Of a stretch of 64,000 nucleotides of DNA, positions 51,600 through 60,180 are shown piece by piece. A program made the translations under genes and the position numbers. The notes below the pieces were generated by a model. The model worked only from the letters and a program-made list of their open reading frames with translations. It was not told the DNA's origin and did no database searches. The DNA is taken from the NCBI RefSeq assembly GCF_004340665.1, contig NZ_SLWO01000001.1:498450-562449 (forward strand), read 5' to 3'. The stretch's first letter is position 1, and every line of letters begins with the position of its first letter. Source of the DNA: Pedobacter psychrotolerans. GTDB lineage: Bacteria > Bacteroidota > Bacteroidia > Sphingobacteriales > Sphingobacteriaceae.

Positions 51600-52595
51600 T
51601 TAATTTTTCAAAATTTTCTTAAATCCTGTGCTTAAGGTATCGGCGATGGTGCCATCCGGTTTATGATACACAAAGTAAGCTTCCAGATTTGGGCGTTCTT
51701 CCACAAATTTTAAAGCCTCATGAAGGTGCATGCCCATTAAAGCATTATCATATCCATCAGCGGTAATGGCATCTGCGGCATAAACGGTTACACTGATCAT
51801 TTCATTTTCTAAAGGATAGCCGGTTTGTGCGTTAATCAGGTGTGAGATTTTTTTCTTCCCGCTTTGGTGAAATCTTCTATAATTGCCCGAAGTGGTGATG
51901 GCACCCTGATTTAAAACAGCAATATGCCTGATGTCAGGTTCATCATTTTGATCGGGCCCTTCAATACCAATTTTCATCGGTGTTCCATCTGGCTTCGGGC
52001 CAGCAACCCTAATCTCTCCACCCAATTCTGCCAGATAACTTTTAATGCCTTTTTGATTCAGGTAATCTGCAATTAAATCAACGCTATATCCTTGGGCAAT
52101 GCCATTTAAATCAATCTGAATACCGGGTTTTGTTTTAATGAGTAAGCCTTTTTCCAGTTTAAGGTTTTGCATGCCGATGCGATTAAGGATCAATTTTATT
52201 TCCTTTTCATCTGGCTCGGCACTTACTGGCTTTGGCCCGAAACCCCAGGCCTGAACCAGTGGCGCAACGGTAATGTCGAATATACCTTTTGTATCCGAGT
52301 TGATTTCAAAACTTCTTTTTAGCACCGCGTTTAAAAAGCGGTCTGTTTGAATTTGTTTCTCTGCGGCATTAAACTGATTGATCAGTGAGCCTTTTTGATA
52401 TAAAGACATCGACTGATCAATCAGTTTTAATAAACTGTCAATATCGCTTTTTGTCGCAACGCTATCTTTTGCATAATACATGATGGTGTAATCTGTTCCT
52501 TGTGCAAAGCCTTTAATTTTGTACGACTTCATTTCATCCGCAGGAAATAAAGCAAAAATAAGAGGCAGGCAAAGGAACAGCAGTTTATACATCAC
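51600..52595 (-). CDS. apbE: FAD:protein FMN transferase (ApbE family)
   Basis: 331 residues with a short signal (LLFLCLPLIFALFPA). ApbE moves FMN from FAD onto Thr/Ser of exported electron-transfer proteins. The family pattern is visible: FDITVAPLVQAWGFGPKP, IDLNGIAQGYSVDLIADYL, KSYLAELGGEIRVAG, and SGKKKISHLINAQTGYPLEN for the C-terminal metal region (typically H-I-(I/L)-(N/D)P..G). It starts four bases after the stop of the Gfo/Idh/MocA gene. Its presence suggests that a flavinylated partner serves this exported oxidation pathway, which is inference. Confidence 0.9.
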   Translation of the reverse strand: MMYKLLFLCLPLIFALFPADEMKSYKIKGFAQGTDYTIMYYAKDSVATKSDIDSLLKLIDQSMSLYQKGSLINQFNAAEKQIQTDRFLNAVLKRSFEINSDTKGIFDITVAPLVQAWGFGPKPVSAEPDEKEIKLILNRIGMQNLKLEKGLLIKTKPGIQIDLNGIAQGYSVDLIADYLNQKGIKSYLAELGGEIRVAGPKPDGTPMKIGIEGPDQNDEPDIRHIAVLNQGAITTSGNYRRFHQSGKKKISHLINAQTGYPLENEMISVTVYAADAITADGYDNALMGMHLHEALKFVEERPNLEAYFVYHKPDGTIADTLSTGFKKILKN

Positions 52596-52598
52596 CGT

Positions 52599-53918
52599 TT
52601 ATAATACTTTAGTTTTTCCGGGTGTAGGGATAGGGTACAAACCATTTTCATCTGGCATCAATTTCGGATTGGCATCCCAGGCGAAACGCTCGGGCATTAA
52701 ACTGTTGTTTGCTGCCAGTGCTTCATCCCATTTAATGGTTTGTCCGGAATAGGTTGCATATCTCCCCATGATCCCAGAAAATGTGGTGGTTGCACCATAA
52801 TCGGCATTGGTAAATTTATATTCTCCTTTTGATATCGCATCAAAAAGTTCATCATGTTCAGTTTGATAGGGATTGGCATTTCCCTTGGTATTGTGGTTGT
52901 AAATTTCTTTTCCGTTGGCATCCCAGATAATGGCCTGGTTGCCTGCCGACAAGTAAACTTTACCTTTTGTGCCTTGAAAGCTTTCATCAACCCGATTTCT
53001 GGTGCCTTCAAAATGCCTGCACTGGCTGTAAATTTTAGCACCATTGGCGTAAGTAAATTCATTGGCGTGGTTATCATAAATTTCGCCATAATCTTTTCCG
53101 GTACGCCAGGCTCTGCTTCCCGTACCTTCTACTGAAATTGGATGTTGCCCGGTAATCCAGTTGGCAATGTCAATATTGTGAACGTGCTGTTCTACAATGT
53201 GATCGCCACATAACCAGTTAAAATAATACCAGTTACGCATTTGATACTCCATTTCTGTTTGGTTAGCTGTTCGCGGACGAACCCAAACGCCACCACTGTT
53301 CCAATATACCTGGCCAGAAACAATATCTCCAATGGCACCATCCTGAATCCGCTTCATGGCTTCACGATAATTGCTTTGGTATCTTCTTTGTAAACCCACC
53401 ACTACGTTAAGCTTTTTCTTCTTGGCTTCTTCTGCAGCAGCCAACACCTTTCTAATGCCTGGTGCATCTACCGCTACAGGTTTTTCCATAAACACATGTT
53501 TACCTTGTTTAATTGCTTCTTCAAAGTGGATGGGTCTGAAACCTGGAGGCGTTACCAGCAAAACAACATCTGCCAGGGGGATGGCTTTTTGATAAGCATC
53601 GAAACCTACAAACTGCCGTTCTTTTGGAACATCCATTTTGGCGGCAAACTTGGTGCTTAATGATTGATAGCTGCTATCCAGACGGTCCTGAAAGGCATCA
53701 GCCATGGCTACTAATTTTAAATTAAATTTAGTGCTCAAGGCCTGAAATGCTGCTCCGGTTCCACGGTCGCCACAGCCAATCAGTGCAATTTTTATGGTAT
53801 CACTGCCAGATGCATAAGCACCAGCGAGCGGGATGCTGCTTAAAATGGCACCGCCGGCCAATAGGGCAGAGGCTTTTAAAAAATCACGTCTTTCGTGTGT
53901 GTTTGGTTCTTTTTTCAT
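52599..53918 (-). CDS. Tat-exported Gfo/Idh/MocA family oxidoreductase
   Basis: 439 residues with twin-Arg signal HERRDFLKASALLAGGAILS. It has the nucleotide motif IKIALIGCGDRGTGAAFQA, the catalytic HVFMEKPVAVDAPG, and the substrate part VVGLQRRYQSNYREAMKRI and CGDHIVEQHVHNIDIANW. It is similar in build to the oxidoreductases at 14.8 and 17.6 kb. It lies 28 bases after the SUMF1 gene in the same transcript. It probably oxidises a glycoside in the periplasm, with a bound NAD or an external electron acceptor. Confidence 0.88.
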   Translation of the reverse strand: MKKEPNTHERRDFLKASALLAGGAILSSIPLAGAYASGSDTIKIALIGCGDRGTGAAFQALSTKFNLKLVAMADAFQDRLDSSYQSLSTKFAAKMDVPKERQFVGFDAYQKAIPLADVVLLVTPPGFRPIHFEEAIKQGKHVFMEKPVAVDAPGIRKVLAAAEEAKKKKLNVVVGLQRRYQSNYREAMKRIQDGAIGDIVSGQVYWNSGGVWVRPRTANQTEMEYQMRNWYYFNWLCGDHIVEQHVHNIDIANWITGQHPISVEGTGSRAWRTGKDYGEIYDNHANEFTYANGAKIYSQCRHFEGTRNRVDESFQGTKGKVYLSAGNQAIIWDANGKEIYNHNTKGNANPYQTEHDELFDAISKGEYKFTNADYGATTTFSGIMGRYATYSGQTIKWDEALAANNSLMPERFAWDANPKLMPDENGLYPIPTPGKTKVL

Positions 53919-53945
53919 TAGTTTATATTGGTTCAGTGAGGTTAG

Positions 53946-54908
53946 TTAAAGATCTTTAATGGGTTGCTTGTCGTAATAGGCATCAATTTCTGCTTTTGTG
54001 GGCGTTTTAGCCGGACGTACTAAACGCATACCAACAAAGGGCGCTTCTGGAAACCACCAATTACTTTTAGGGATTTGAGGATCGAGTTGTTTCCACGAAG
54101 GATCGGAAGCCAACCTTACGGTAGAGGTTAAATGATCTGGTGTTTCATCATAAGAGCCGCCACGAACGGCATTTGGATAGAGTTGATTGGGAATGGCTAC
54201 CGGATTAACGACAACTTTTGCTTTATCCCTTGAATAAAAATCTGCGAAATACTGATCATAAGTCCATTCGCTTACATTGCCGTGCATGTCAAATAATCCC
54301 CACGGGTTAGGTTTCTTTTGCCCTATGGGATGTGTTTTATTTTCACTGTTATCCTTGTACCAGGCATAATCTTTAAGGTTGTTTATATCGTTGCCGAACG
54401 AATATTCGGTAGTTGTTCCGGCTTTGCAGGCATATTCCCATTCGGCTTCAGTTGGTAATCGATAGAAGACACCTGTACGCACATATAACCATTTACAAAA
54501 TTGAATGGCATTGTATTGGGTCATGGCAACTGCAGGCTGATGTTCTTTACCCATGCCGAAAGTCATGTCTAAATAGGGTTTAGTAGGTCGGGTTACTGCA
54601 TCTACCTCCGCAGGAATCGGACTGATGCTGGCTTGCTTTTCGTAATCACGATAGAGGAAAGGTTCAAAGATATCCCAGGTTACTTCATATTTGCCCATCC
54701 AAAAAGCATCCAGCTTAACTTCGTGAACGGGTTGTTCATCTGGTTTGCCATTTTTGTTTCCCATTTTAAAGGTACCTGCCGGAATAGACAGCATATCGAA
54801 ACTTAGTTTAGTTCCATTGATAGATTGTGTGTAGGGTTTTGAATCTTGAGCAAAAATTTGCCCGTAAACAGTAATGATTAATGCAAATGCAAGAATTTTT
54901 TTCAACAT
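53946..54908 (-). CDS. Formylglycine-generating-enzyme-like (SUMF1 family) exported protein
   Basis: 320 residues with signal peptide KILAFALIITVYGQIFAQ. SUMF1-type fold: SIPAGTFKMGNKNGKPDEQPVHEVKL, DAFWMGKYEVTWDIFEPFL, CKWLYVRTGVFYRLPTEAEWEYAC, GLFDMHGNVSEWTYDQ and NAVRGGSYDETPDH, ending FVGMRLVRPAK. Catalytic formylglycine enzymes need a Cys pair in the core; here only scattered Cys are visible, so the protein may be a binding or structural relative like GldK/GldJ. First gene of the four-gene operon. Confidence 0.85.
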   Translation of the reverse strand: MLKKILAFALIITVYGQIFAQDSKPYTQSINGTKLSFDMLSIPAGTFKMGNKNGKPDEQPVHEVKLDAFWMGKYEVTWDIFEPFLYRDYEKQASISPIPAEVDAVTRPTKPYLDMTFGMGKEHQPAVAMTQYNAIQFCKWLYVRTGVFYRLPTEAEWEYACKAGTTTEYSFGNDINNLKDYAWYKDNSENKTHPIGQKKPNPWGLFDMHGNVSEWTYDQYFADFYSRDKAKVVVNPVAIPNQLYPNAVRGGSYDETPDHLTSTVRLASDPSWKQLDPQIPKSNWWFPEAPFVGMRLVRPAKTPTKAEIDAYYDKQPIKDL

Positions 54909-55051
54909 ACCAATTGGTTAGACTTACCTGTTAACAGGCATTTTTAGTTACTCAATAATCTGATTACTAAAGTAATTATCCAATTTTAAAATGAAGAAAA
55001 TTTATGTAACAATAAAAGTATAAATGACATTTATTATTTAGCTAAAAGGTT

Positions 55052-56329
55052 TTATCTGCCCTCTGAGATTTTATTGGTCATATTGGTATATCCAACCAGG
55101 GTTTCCCAGCGGGCACCAGGGCGATGGTAGTAGACAAAAATCTGGTAGCTGTTTTCTGTCTGGAAAAAAGCCCCTTCAAATGGTTGTGTTTCTACTGTTT
55201 TAGTATCGCGATTTACCCACGCATATTCATAATCATATAAGCCTTGTTTAAGTAAAATGTTGGCATAAAATTGTTTTCTACCGGCATCATAAATCAGCTG
55301 ATTTTCTTTATTCAGTGTATAGTTGTTGAAACGTCCAACCACATAAGCTTCGCCATTTGCAGTGGGTGCCGTAGCATTTAGTGTAAAGAGAATATCGGTA
55401 TATTCAGCTTCTGTCTGGTCATCTCTGCCATCGGTGTTCCGGATAAAAAAGTTTCCATTTTCATCGAATTGATTGCCGAAGGCTCCCGTATTTCTGGGTG
55501 CATCTTGAAACAGCATTACATTAACCGACTGATTATCTCGATAAATATCTTTTACATTACCGGCCTTATAACGCAAACTTCTGGTATCAAACTTCCTGAA
55601 TTCGTTATTTCCGAAAAAATCATTGGTATTGATATCATTATAAACCAGTTGATTGGGTTTGATGAATGCCGGACGAGTATTGACGATGGCGGTATTCGGA
55701 TCAAAATTTTGCATCACAATAGCTTTAATTTCCTGATAAGGATTTGCTATAGACATACTATAATTGATATTAAAATTGATTTTCTGCCTGGCATTGCGAT
55801 CGCTAACCTGCAAAGGGTTGGTAATCTCTGCCGCTACTGCAACCTGACTATCCAGGATATAAAAACGCTGTGAAATTACAGGCTTATTTTTATCGCTATC
55901 CAAGTATACTTTTAGAATATAATTGCCGCCAATTTTAGGCTGGATTTGCATGTTGGGTAAGCTGATCTGGTAATGGGTGTATTTTCTGGTCGTGTTTGAT
56001 GAATAGCGGTAATCAATAATCCGGTCATCATTGAAGCCATCTAAATAGTCTGTTGTTGAAATTCTGGATGTTTGCCAATCTGAAGTGCAATGCTCAATCG
56101 TATACCAGTAGTTCTTCGTACCGCCAAGTAAATCATCAAATGACAGTATAATTTTTTCTGCCGAATTTAGCATGATAACCGGAATGCTTTGTTCTTTTGA
56201 ACTGTTGTAGCAAAGCACAGTTTTGATGTTGGGCAGATAAGTTTTATTCTCGTTGCTGAAGGTTTGATTGGTTTGGGCAAAGGCTAGGGAGGAAATAAAA
56301 AATAAAAGTATGACGATTAGTTTTTGCAT
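55052..56329 (-). CDS. Type IX secretion system plug protein
   Basis: 425 residues with signal peptide KLIVILLFFISSLAFAQ. It is DUF5103-like: LILSFDDLLGG-type IILSFDDLLGGTKNYWYTIEHCTSDWQ, DRIIDYRYSSNTTRKYTHYQISLP, AEYTDILFTLNATAPTANGEAYVVGRFNN, and QGLYDYEYAWV. In T9SS this family seals the SprA translocon at the outer membrane. Its presence implies the organism has type IX secretion. The gene is monocistronic on the minus strand, followed by a repeat array on its upstream side. Confidence 0.85.
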   Translation of the reverse strand: MQKLIVILLFFISSLAFAQTNQTFSNENKTYLPNIKTVLCYNSSKEQSIPVIMLNSAEKIILSFDDLLGGTKNYWYTIEHCTSDWQTSRISTTDYLDGFNDDRIIDYRYSSNTTRKYTHYQISLPNMQIQPKIGGNYILKVYLDSDKNKPVISQRFYILDSQVAVAAEITNPLQVSDRNARQKINFNINYSMSIANPYQEIKAIVMQNFDPNTAIVNTRPAFIKPNQLVYNDINTNDFFGNNEFRKFDTRSLRYKAGNVKDIYRDNQSVNVMLFQDAPRNTGAFGNQFDENGNFFIRNTDGRDDQTEAEYTDILFTLNATAPTANGEAYVVGRFNNYTLNKENQLIYDAGRKQFYANILLKQGLYDYEYAWVNRDTKTVETQPFEGAFFQTENSYQIFVYYHRPGARWETLVGYTNMTNKISEGR

Positions 56330-56439
56330 AGGTAAATGTAAAAAGTATTCGTTAAAGATAGCGTGGGTTGATGGATATTTTGTTAAAGGGGTTAGTGGGT
56401 TATGTGGTTAGTGGTTTGGTATGCCTCTTTGAAACTTTT

Positions 56440-56700
56440 AAAGACTCGTCCTCCTGAACTTGATTCAGGATCTAATCTAAATAGGTGCTGAACTGAATTT
56501 ACTGCGTAGCTTTCCGCTGCGCTACAGGTCAGCATGACGGTTTGGTTAGTGCATCCCCAAGAAAAACCGTCTTTGCGAAGCAGATTCTTCATCTGCTGAA
56601 GCAATCTTCATCGAGGAGTCTATAAAAGAGATTGCTTCCCCGAAAGGTTGGGGCAGGCTGTCGTTCCTCAAAGGCAATGACGATAACAGGGAGAGATAGG
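56440..56700. repeat. Intergenic A' and B' repeat pair
   Basis: The 470-base gap 56330-56799 contains one A' unit (TCGTCCTCCTGAACTTG...AGCATGACGG, 56446-56539) and one B' unit (CCGTCTTTGCGAAGC...CAATGACGAT, about 56568-56691). The GATTCTTCATCTGCTGAAGC and GGTTGGGGCAGGC hairpins are intact. The short reading frames across them are not genes. The CAAAAGCCACAG terminator at 56750 follows. Confidence 0.85.
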
Positions 56701-56749
56701 CAGATAGAGAGTTAAAAACGCTTTGTTCCTCCTCCGCAAGGATGATAAT

Positions 56750-56783
56750 GCAAAAGCCACAGAAATAATCCTGTGGCTTTTGC
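56750..56783 (-). terminator. Intrinsic terminator after the ABC-F gene
   Basis: A perfect 13-bp stem GCAAAAGCCACAG / CTGTGGCTTTTGC with an 8-nt loop, 17 bases after the stop of the ABC-F gene. Confidence 0.88.
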
Positions 56784-56799
56784 AAATATCTTGATTTCG

Positions 56800-58707
56800 T
56801 TATCCTTCTAACTCCATAATTTCAGCAGCTAAGGTTTCCCATTTAGCCTGATGCTGATCCAGATCTTTTTTGGCAGCTAGGTAACGCTTATTCGCTTCAG
56901 CCAGTTTATCTGCTTTGCCATAAACATTTTCATCTGCCAGTTCTGCCTCAATGTTTTTTACAGCAGTTTCTAACTCAGAGATTGAAGTTTCGATCTTCTT
57001 TAACTCATCATTCAGTTTTTTTAACTGATTGGCGGTATTAGGCGTAACAGGCTTTGGGGCCTCTTTTTCCTTTTCAGGCATTTTTACCGGAATAGGTTTT
57101 GAAATTGGAATTTCGCGTTTGCTGTTCCATTCTTCATATTCCTCGTAAGTTCCTGGGTATTGCTTGATTTTTTCGCCTTCAATAAACCAGATCTTATTTG
57201 CTACGTTATCCAGGAAATACCTATCGTGAGACACTGCAATGAAAGTACCCTCAAATTGATCAAGGGCCTGAATCAGGATATTTACCGATTGAATATCCAG
57301 GTGATTGGTTGGCTCATCCAGAATTAAAAAGTTCGAATCCGTGGTTAAGGATTTGGCCAATGCCACACGTGATTTTTCGCCACCGGATAATACTTTGATT
57401 TTTTTGAAAACATCATCACCAGTAAATAAGAAACAACCTAAAATACCACGTAATTCTGTATCACTATGTTTAGGTGCAAATGCCTGTAATTCTCCTAAAA
57501 TTGAATTTTCAAGGTGCAATGATTCCAGTTGGTGCTGTGCAAAGAAGGTGGTGGTTACATTATGTCCGGTTTCGCAGAAACCTTCAAACTTCTCAGTACC
57601 TGCAATCATCCTCAATAAGGTAGATTTACCCTTTCCGTTAGCACCAATTAAGGCAATTTTGTCGCCTTTTTCAATCACAGCTTCAGCATCTTCCAGAATA
57701 TGAACATTTGGATAATGTTTGGTAGCATGTTCAATACGAACCACGTGACGGCCAGATGGCTTGGTAAATTTAAAGCTAAAGTTTACCGTAGGGTTATCAT
57801 CATCCACATCATCCACACGCTCCATTTTATCAAGCGCTTTCATGCGCGATTGCGCCATTTTAGCTTTCGATGCTTTGGCTTTAAAACGTTCAATTAAACG
57901 CTCTTCCTGTTTAATTTTAGCCTGTTGATTTTTAAATTCACCTTTCTGAATTTCACCGCGTAAAGCTTTTTCTTCTACATAGAAACTATAATTTCCAGCA
58001 TAGACATTTAACTTTCCTTTGCGAGATTCTACGGTGCGGTTTACAATTTTATCTAAAAAATACCTATCATGTGATACGATTACAATAGCACCTTCAAAGC
58101 CCATTAAATAAGTTTCTAACCATTTAATGGAAGGTAAATCCATGTGGTTGGTCGGCTCATCCAGCAATAAAATATCTGGATTTTGTAAAAGGATTTTTGC
58201 AAGCATTACCCGCATCCGCCATCCTCCTGAAAAGGTATTTAGCGGACGTAGCTGATCTGCTGTGCTAAAACCTAAACCAGCTAAAATTTCATTGGCCCTA
58301 TATTCGATGTTGTAACCGTCAAGCGCCTCAAATTCCTGCTGTTTATCACTTAGTTTATATAAAACTTCCTCGCTATAATCCGTTTCTATTTTTTTTAGCA
58401 GCTCTTCAATTTCATCATGCAATTTGTTCTGGCGCTCAAAAGCTTCCATGGCTACATGCAAAATGCTGTGGTGTGAGTCGTAAGAGAGTAAATCCTGGTT
58501 AAGGTAACCGATTTTCAGGTCTTTAGACATGGAAACTGTACCTGAACTTGGTGCATATTCACCAACAATTATTTTTAAAAGTGTCGATTTTCCCGTTCCG
58601 TTAGCGCCAATTAAGCCAGCCCTGTCCCCTGGTTTAATGTGCCAGTTGGCTTCATCATATAAGGCTCTTGAGCCAATCAGGAATGTTAAATTATTTATTG
58701 AAATCAT
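56800..58707 (-). CDS. ABC-F family ATP-binding protein (Uup/YdiF-like)
   Basis: About 635 residues with two ABC domains and no membrane helices. The first has the Walker A LIGANGTGKSTLLKII and the signature LNTFSGGWRMRVMLAKILL. Walker B follows as ILLLDEPTNHMDLPS. The second has ALIGANGKGKSTLLRM, KVLSGGEKSRVALAKSL and FLILDEPTNHLD. The inter-domain linker carries the Arg/Lys-rich helical P-site motif (KQEERLIERFKAKASKAKM). A C-terminal coiled coil is present. ABC-F proteins rescue or modulate ribosomes. The start at 58707 (MISINNLTF) fits the -7 box at 58717-58724; the longer frame upstream would run through the promoter. Confidence 0.92.
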   Translation of the reverse strand: MISINNLTFLIGSRALYDEANWHIKPGDRAGLIGANGTGKSTLLKIIVGEYAPSSGTVSMSKDLKIGYLNQDLLSYDSHHSILHVAMEAFERQNKLHDEIEELLKKIETDYSEEVLYKLSDKQQEFEALDGYNIEYRANEILAGLGFSTADQLRPLNTFSGGWRMRVMLAKILLQNPDILLLDEPTNHMDLPSIKWLETYLMGFEGAIVIVSHDRYFLDKIVNRTVESRKGKLNVYAGNYSFYVEEKALRGEIQKGEFKNQQAKIKQEERLIERFKAKASKAKMAQSRMKALDKMERVDDVDDDNPTVNFSFKFTKPSGRHVVRIEHATKHYPNVHILEDAEAVIEKGDKIALIGANGKGKSTLLRMIAGTEKFEGFCETGHNVTTTFFAQHQLESLHLENSILGELQAFAPKHSDTELRGILGCFLFTGDDVFKKIKVLSGGEKSRVALAKSLTTDSNFLILDEPTNHLDIQSVNILIQALDQFEGTFIAVSHDRYFLDNVANKIWFIEGEKIKQYPGTYEEYEEWNSKREIPISKPIPVKMPEKEKEAPKPVTPNTANQLKKLNDELKKIETSISELETAVKNIEAELADENVYGKADKLAEANKRYLAAKKDLDQHQAKWETLAAEIMELEG

Positions 58708-58716
58708 TTCGGCTGC

Positions 58717-58724
58717 AAAAGTAC
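58717..58724 (-). promoter_or_regulatory. -7 box of the ABC-F gene
   Basis: The minus strand reads TACTTTTG, then 9 bases, then ATG (58707). Exact TAnnTTTG match; it fixes the start codon and implies a very short leader. Confidence 0.6.
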
Positions 58725-58973
58725 GAATTTTAAAGGCTTTTTTCAGTTTCAAAATGAAATAGAAAAAACATCATTTTCAATTATTTGCAGATGACTTGCA
58801 AACGCAAATAATTAGGATGAAATGTGCTATTTAAAGTTTTCTCTTTCTGAAGGGAAGTGACGCCAAAAGACAGATAGGTATGGTTTAAAAAGATTTTATC
58901 ATGTAAGGATTGATGCACACAATCTTAACACATCGCTACCGTTCTTTTAATTACATCAGCTAAAAATTAATAA

Positions 58974-58981
58974 TATATTTG
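58974..58981 (+). promoter_or_regulatory. -7 box of the NUDIX gene
   Basis: TATATTTG, exact TAnnTTTG match, 18 bases before the ATG at 59000. Confidence 0.55.
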
Positions 58982-58999
58982 GGCACAAAGTAATTTAAC

Positions 59000-59584
59000 A
59001 TGAATAACGAAAACATTAAGATCATTAGCACGGAACTTCTTTCAGATAATTGGTATACCCTTAACAAAGTCACTTTTCAATACCATAAAAAAGATGGATC
59101 GGTGGAAACCCAAACCCGTGAAACTTATGATAGGGGCAATGGCGCAACCATTTTACTTTATAATAAACAGGCCAAAACCGTAATTTTAACCAGGCAGTTT
59201 CGTTTGCCAACCTACGTTAATGGCAATGAAAGTGGAATGCTCATTGAAACCTGTGCTGGTTTATTGGATCAGGACAATGCGGAAACAGCCATCAAACGGG
59301 AAACAGAAGAAGAAACAGGTTATAAAATTACAGATGTAAAAAAGGTTTTTGAAGCCTATATGTCACCAGGTTCTGTTACCGAAATCCTGTATTTTTTCGT
59401 GGCCGAATATTCAAAAGATATGAAGGTGAGCGATGGTGGCGGTCATCATGAGGAGCAGGAGAATATCGAAGTTCTAGAAATGTCTTTTAATGATGCTGTT
59501 AATAAGATTACCACAGGTGAGATTAAAGATGGAAAAACGATCATGCTTTTACAATATGCCCAGCTTAATCATTTGTTAGATTAA
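59000..59584 (+). CDS. NUDIX hydrolase (NudK/ADP-sugar pyrophosphatase type)
   Basis: 194 residues. The Nudix box is [20 protein letters not shown] followed by TGYKI, with the catalytic RETEEETG motif. Upstream it has [24 protein letters not shown], downstream [21 protein letters not shown] and [13 protein letters not shown]. This is close to NudK/GDP-mannose pyrophosphatases that hydrolyse nucleotide sugars. Precise substrate is not predictable. Separate promoter at 58974. Confidence 0.85.
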   Translation: MNNENIKIISTELLSDNWYTLNKVTFQYHKKDGSVETQTRETYDRGNGATILLYNKQAKTVILTRQFRLPTYVNGNESGMLIETCAGLLDQDNAETAIKRETEEETGYKITDVKKVFEAYMSPGSVTEILYFFVAEYSKDMKVSDGGGHHEEQENIEVLEMSFNDAVNKITTGEIKDGKTIMLLQYAQLNHLLD

Positions 59585-59640
59585 GAGTGATCATTGCTGT
59601 TCGTTCTGATTCAGGCACTTTTATTATATTTTAAATAAAT

Positions 59641-59692
59641 TTTGAAAAATCAAAAAAGTATTTACCTTTGTACTGTAACAAAAATAATTACA
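59641..59692 (+). promoter_or_regulatory. Promoter and operator of the Rrf2 gene
   Basis: TTTG (59641-59644), 18 bases, TACCTTTG (59663-59670) make a complete -33/-7 promoter. Immediately after it TGTAA-N9-TTACA (59674-59692) overlaps the transcription start and ends 2 bases before the Rrf2 ATG. The same TGTAA-N9-TTACA site lies at 60121. Confidence 0.75.
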
Positions 59693-59694
59693 GA

Positions 59695-60102
59695 ATGAAT
59701 AATCGGTTTCCAGTGTCTTTACATATTCTGACTTTGCTTGATGATGCAAAGGGAGAATTGCTGAGTTCTGATTATTTAGCTGGAAGTATCAACATTAATC
59801 CGGTTTTAGTACGTAAAGAGATTATGAACCTGCGAAAATTTGGCTTTGTAGATAGTAAGGAAGGAAAGGGTGGAGGCTCATTTTTAGCGAAAAATGCAGC
59901 TGACATTAATTTAGGTGAAGTTTACAATGCGGTAAAATCAGATTATATATTGGGTCAGAATAAAAATGAACCTAATCCGAAATGTCCAATTGGAAAACAA
60001 ATTAATCAACATTTAATCAGTTTATATAGTGATGCTGAAAATGCTTTAATTCAAAACCTGTCGAAGCAAACCCTGGCAGATTTTGCTTTAAAATTTAAAT
60101 AG
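59695..60102 (+). CDS. Rrf2 family transcriptional regulator
   Basis: 135 residues. The wHTH is visible in RFPVSLHILTLLDDAKGELLSS, ININPVLVRKEIMNLRKFGFVDS and KEGKGGGSFLAKNAADINLGEVYNAV. It has only one clear Cys in NPKCPIGKQINQH, so it is the non-Fe-S (YwnA-like) type, not an IscR. In Firmicutes such genes sit next to an NAD(P)H-binding protein of the YwnB type, as they do here. The start at 59695 is chosen because the longer frame begins with TTG inside the promoter. Probably autoregulated via the TGTAA site. Confidence 0.87.
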   Translation: MNNRFPVSLHILTLLDDAKGELLSSDYLAGSININPVLVRKEIMNLRKFGFVDSKEGKGGGSFLAKNAADINLGEVYNAVKSDYILGQNKNEPNPKCPIGKQINQHLISLYSDAENALIQNLSKQTLADFALKFK

Positions 60103-60120
60103 ATTTTTTTTATCTTAAAC

Positions 60121-60139
60121 TGTAATTAAAAATATTACA
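60121..60139 (+). promoter_or_regulatory. Rrf2-type operator before the NAD(P)H oxidoreductase gene
   Basis: TGTAA-N9-TTACA with a TTAAAAATA centre, 42 bases upstream of the ATG at 60181. Both half sites and the spacing match the operator at 59674-59692. Confidence 0.65.
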
Positions 60140-60180
60140 ATTATAAATTAATATTAAGTTAAACATAAAATTTTAAGAAC

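Noticed and set aside
54908..55051. Extra gene between the SUMF1 and plug genes
   Set aside because: Only 143 bases, without a frame of useful length; probably the promoter of the four-gene operon.
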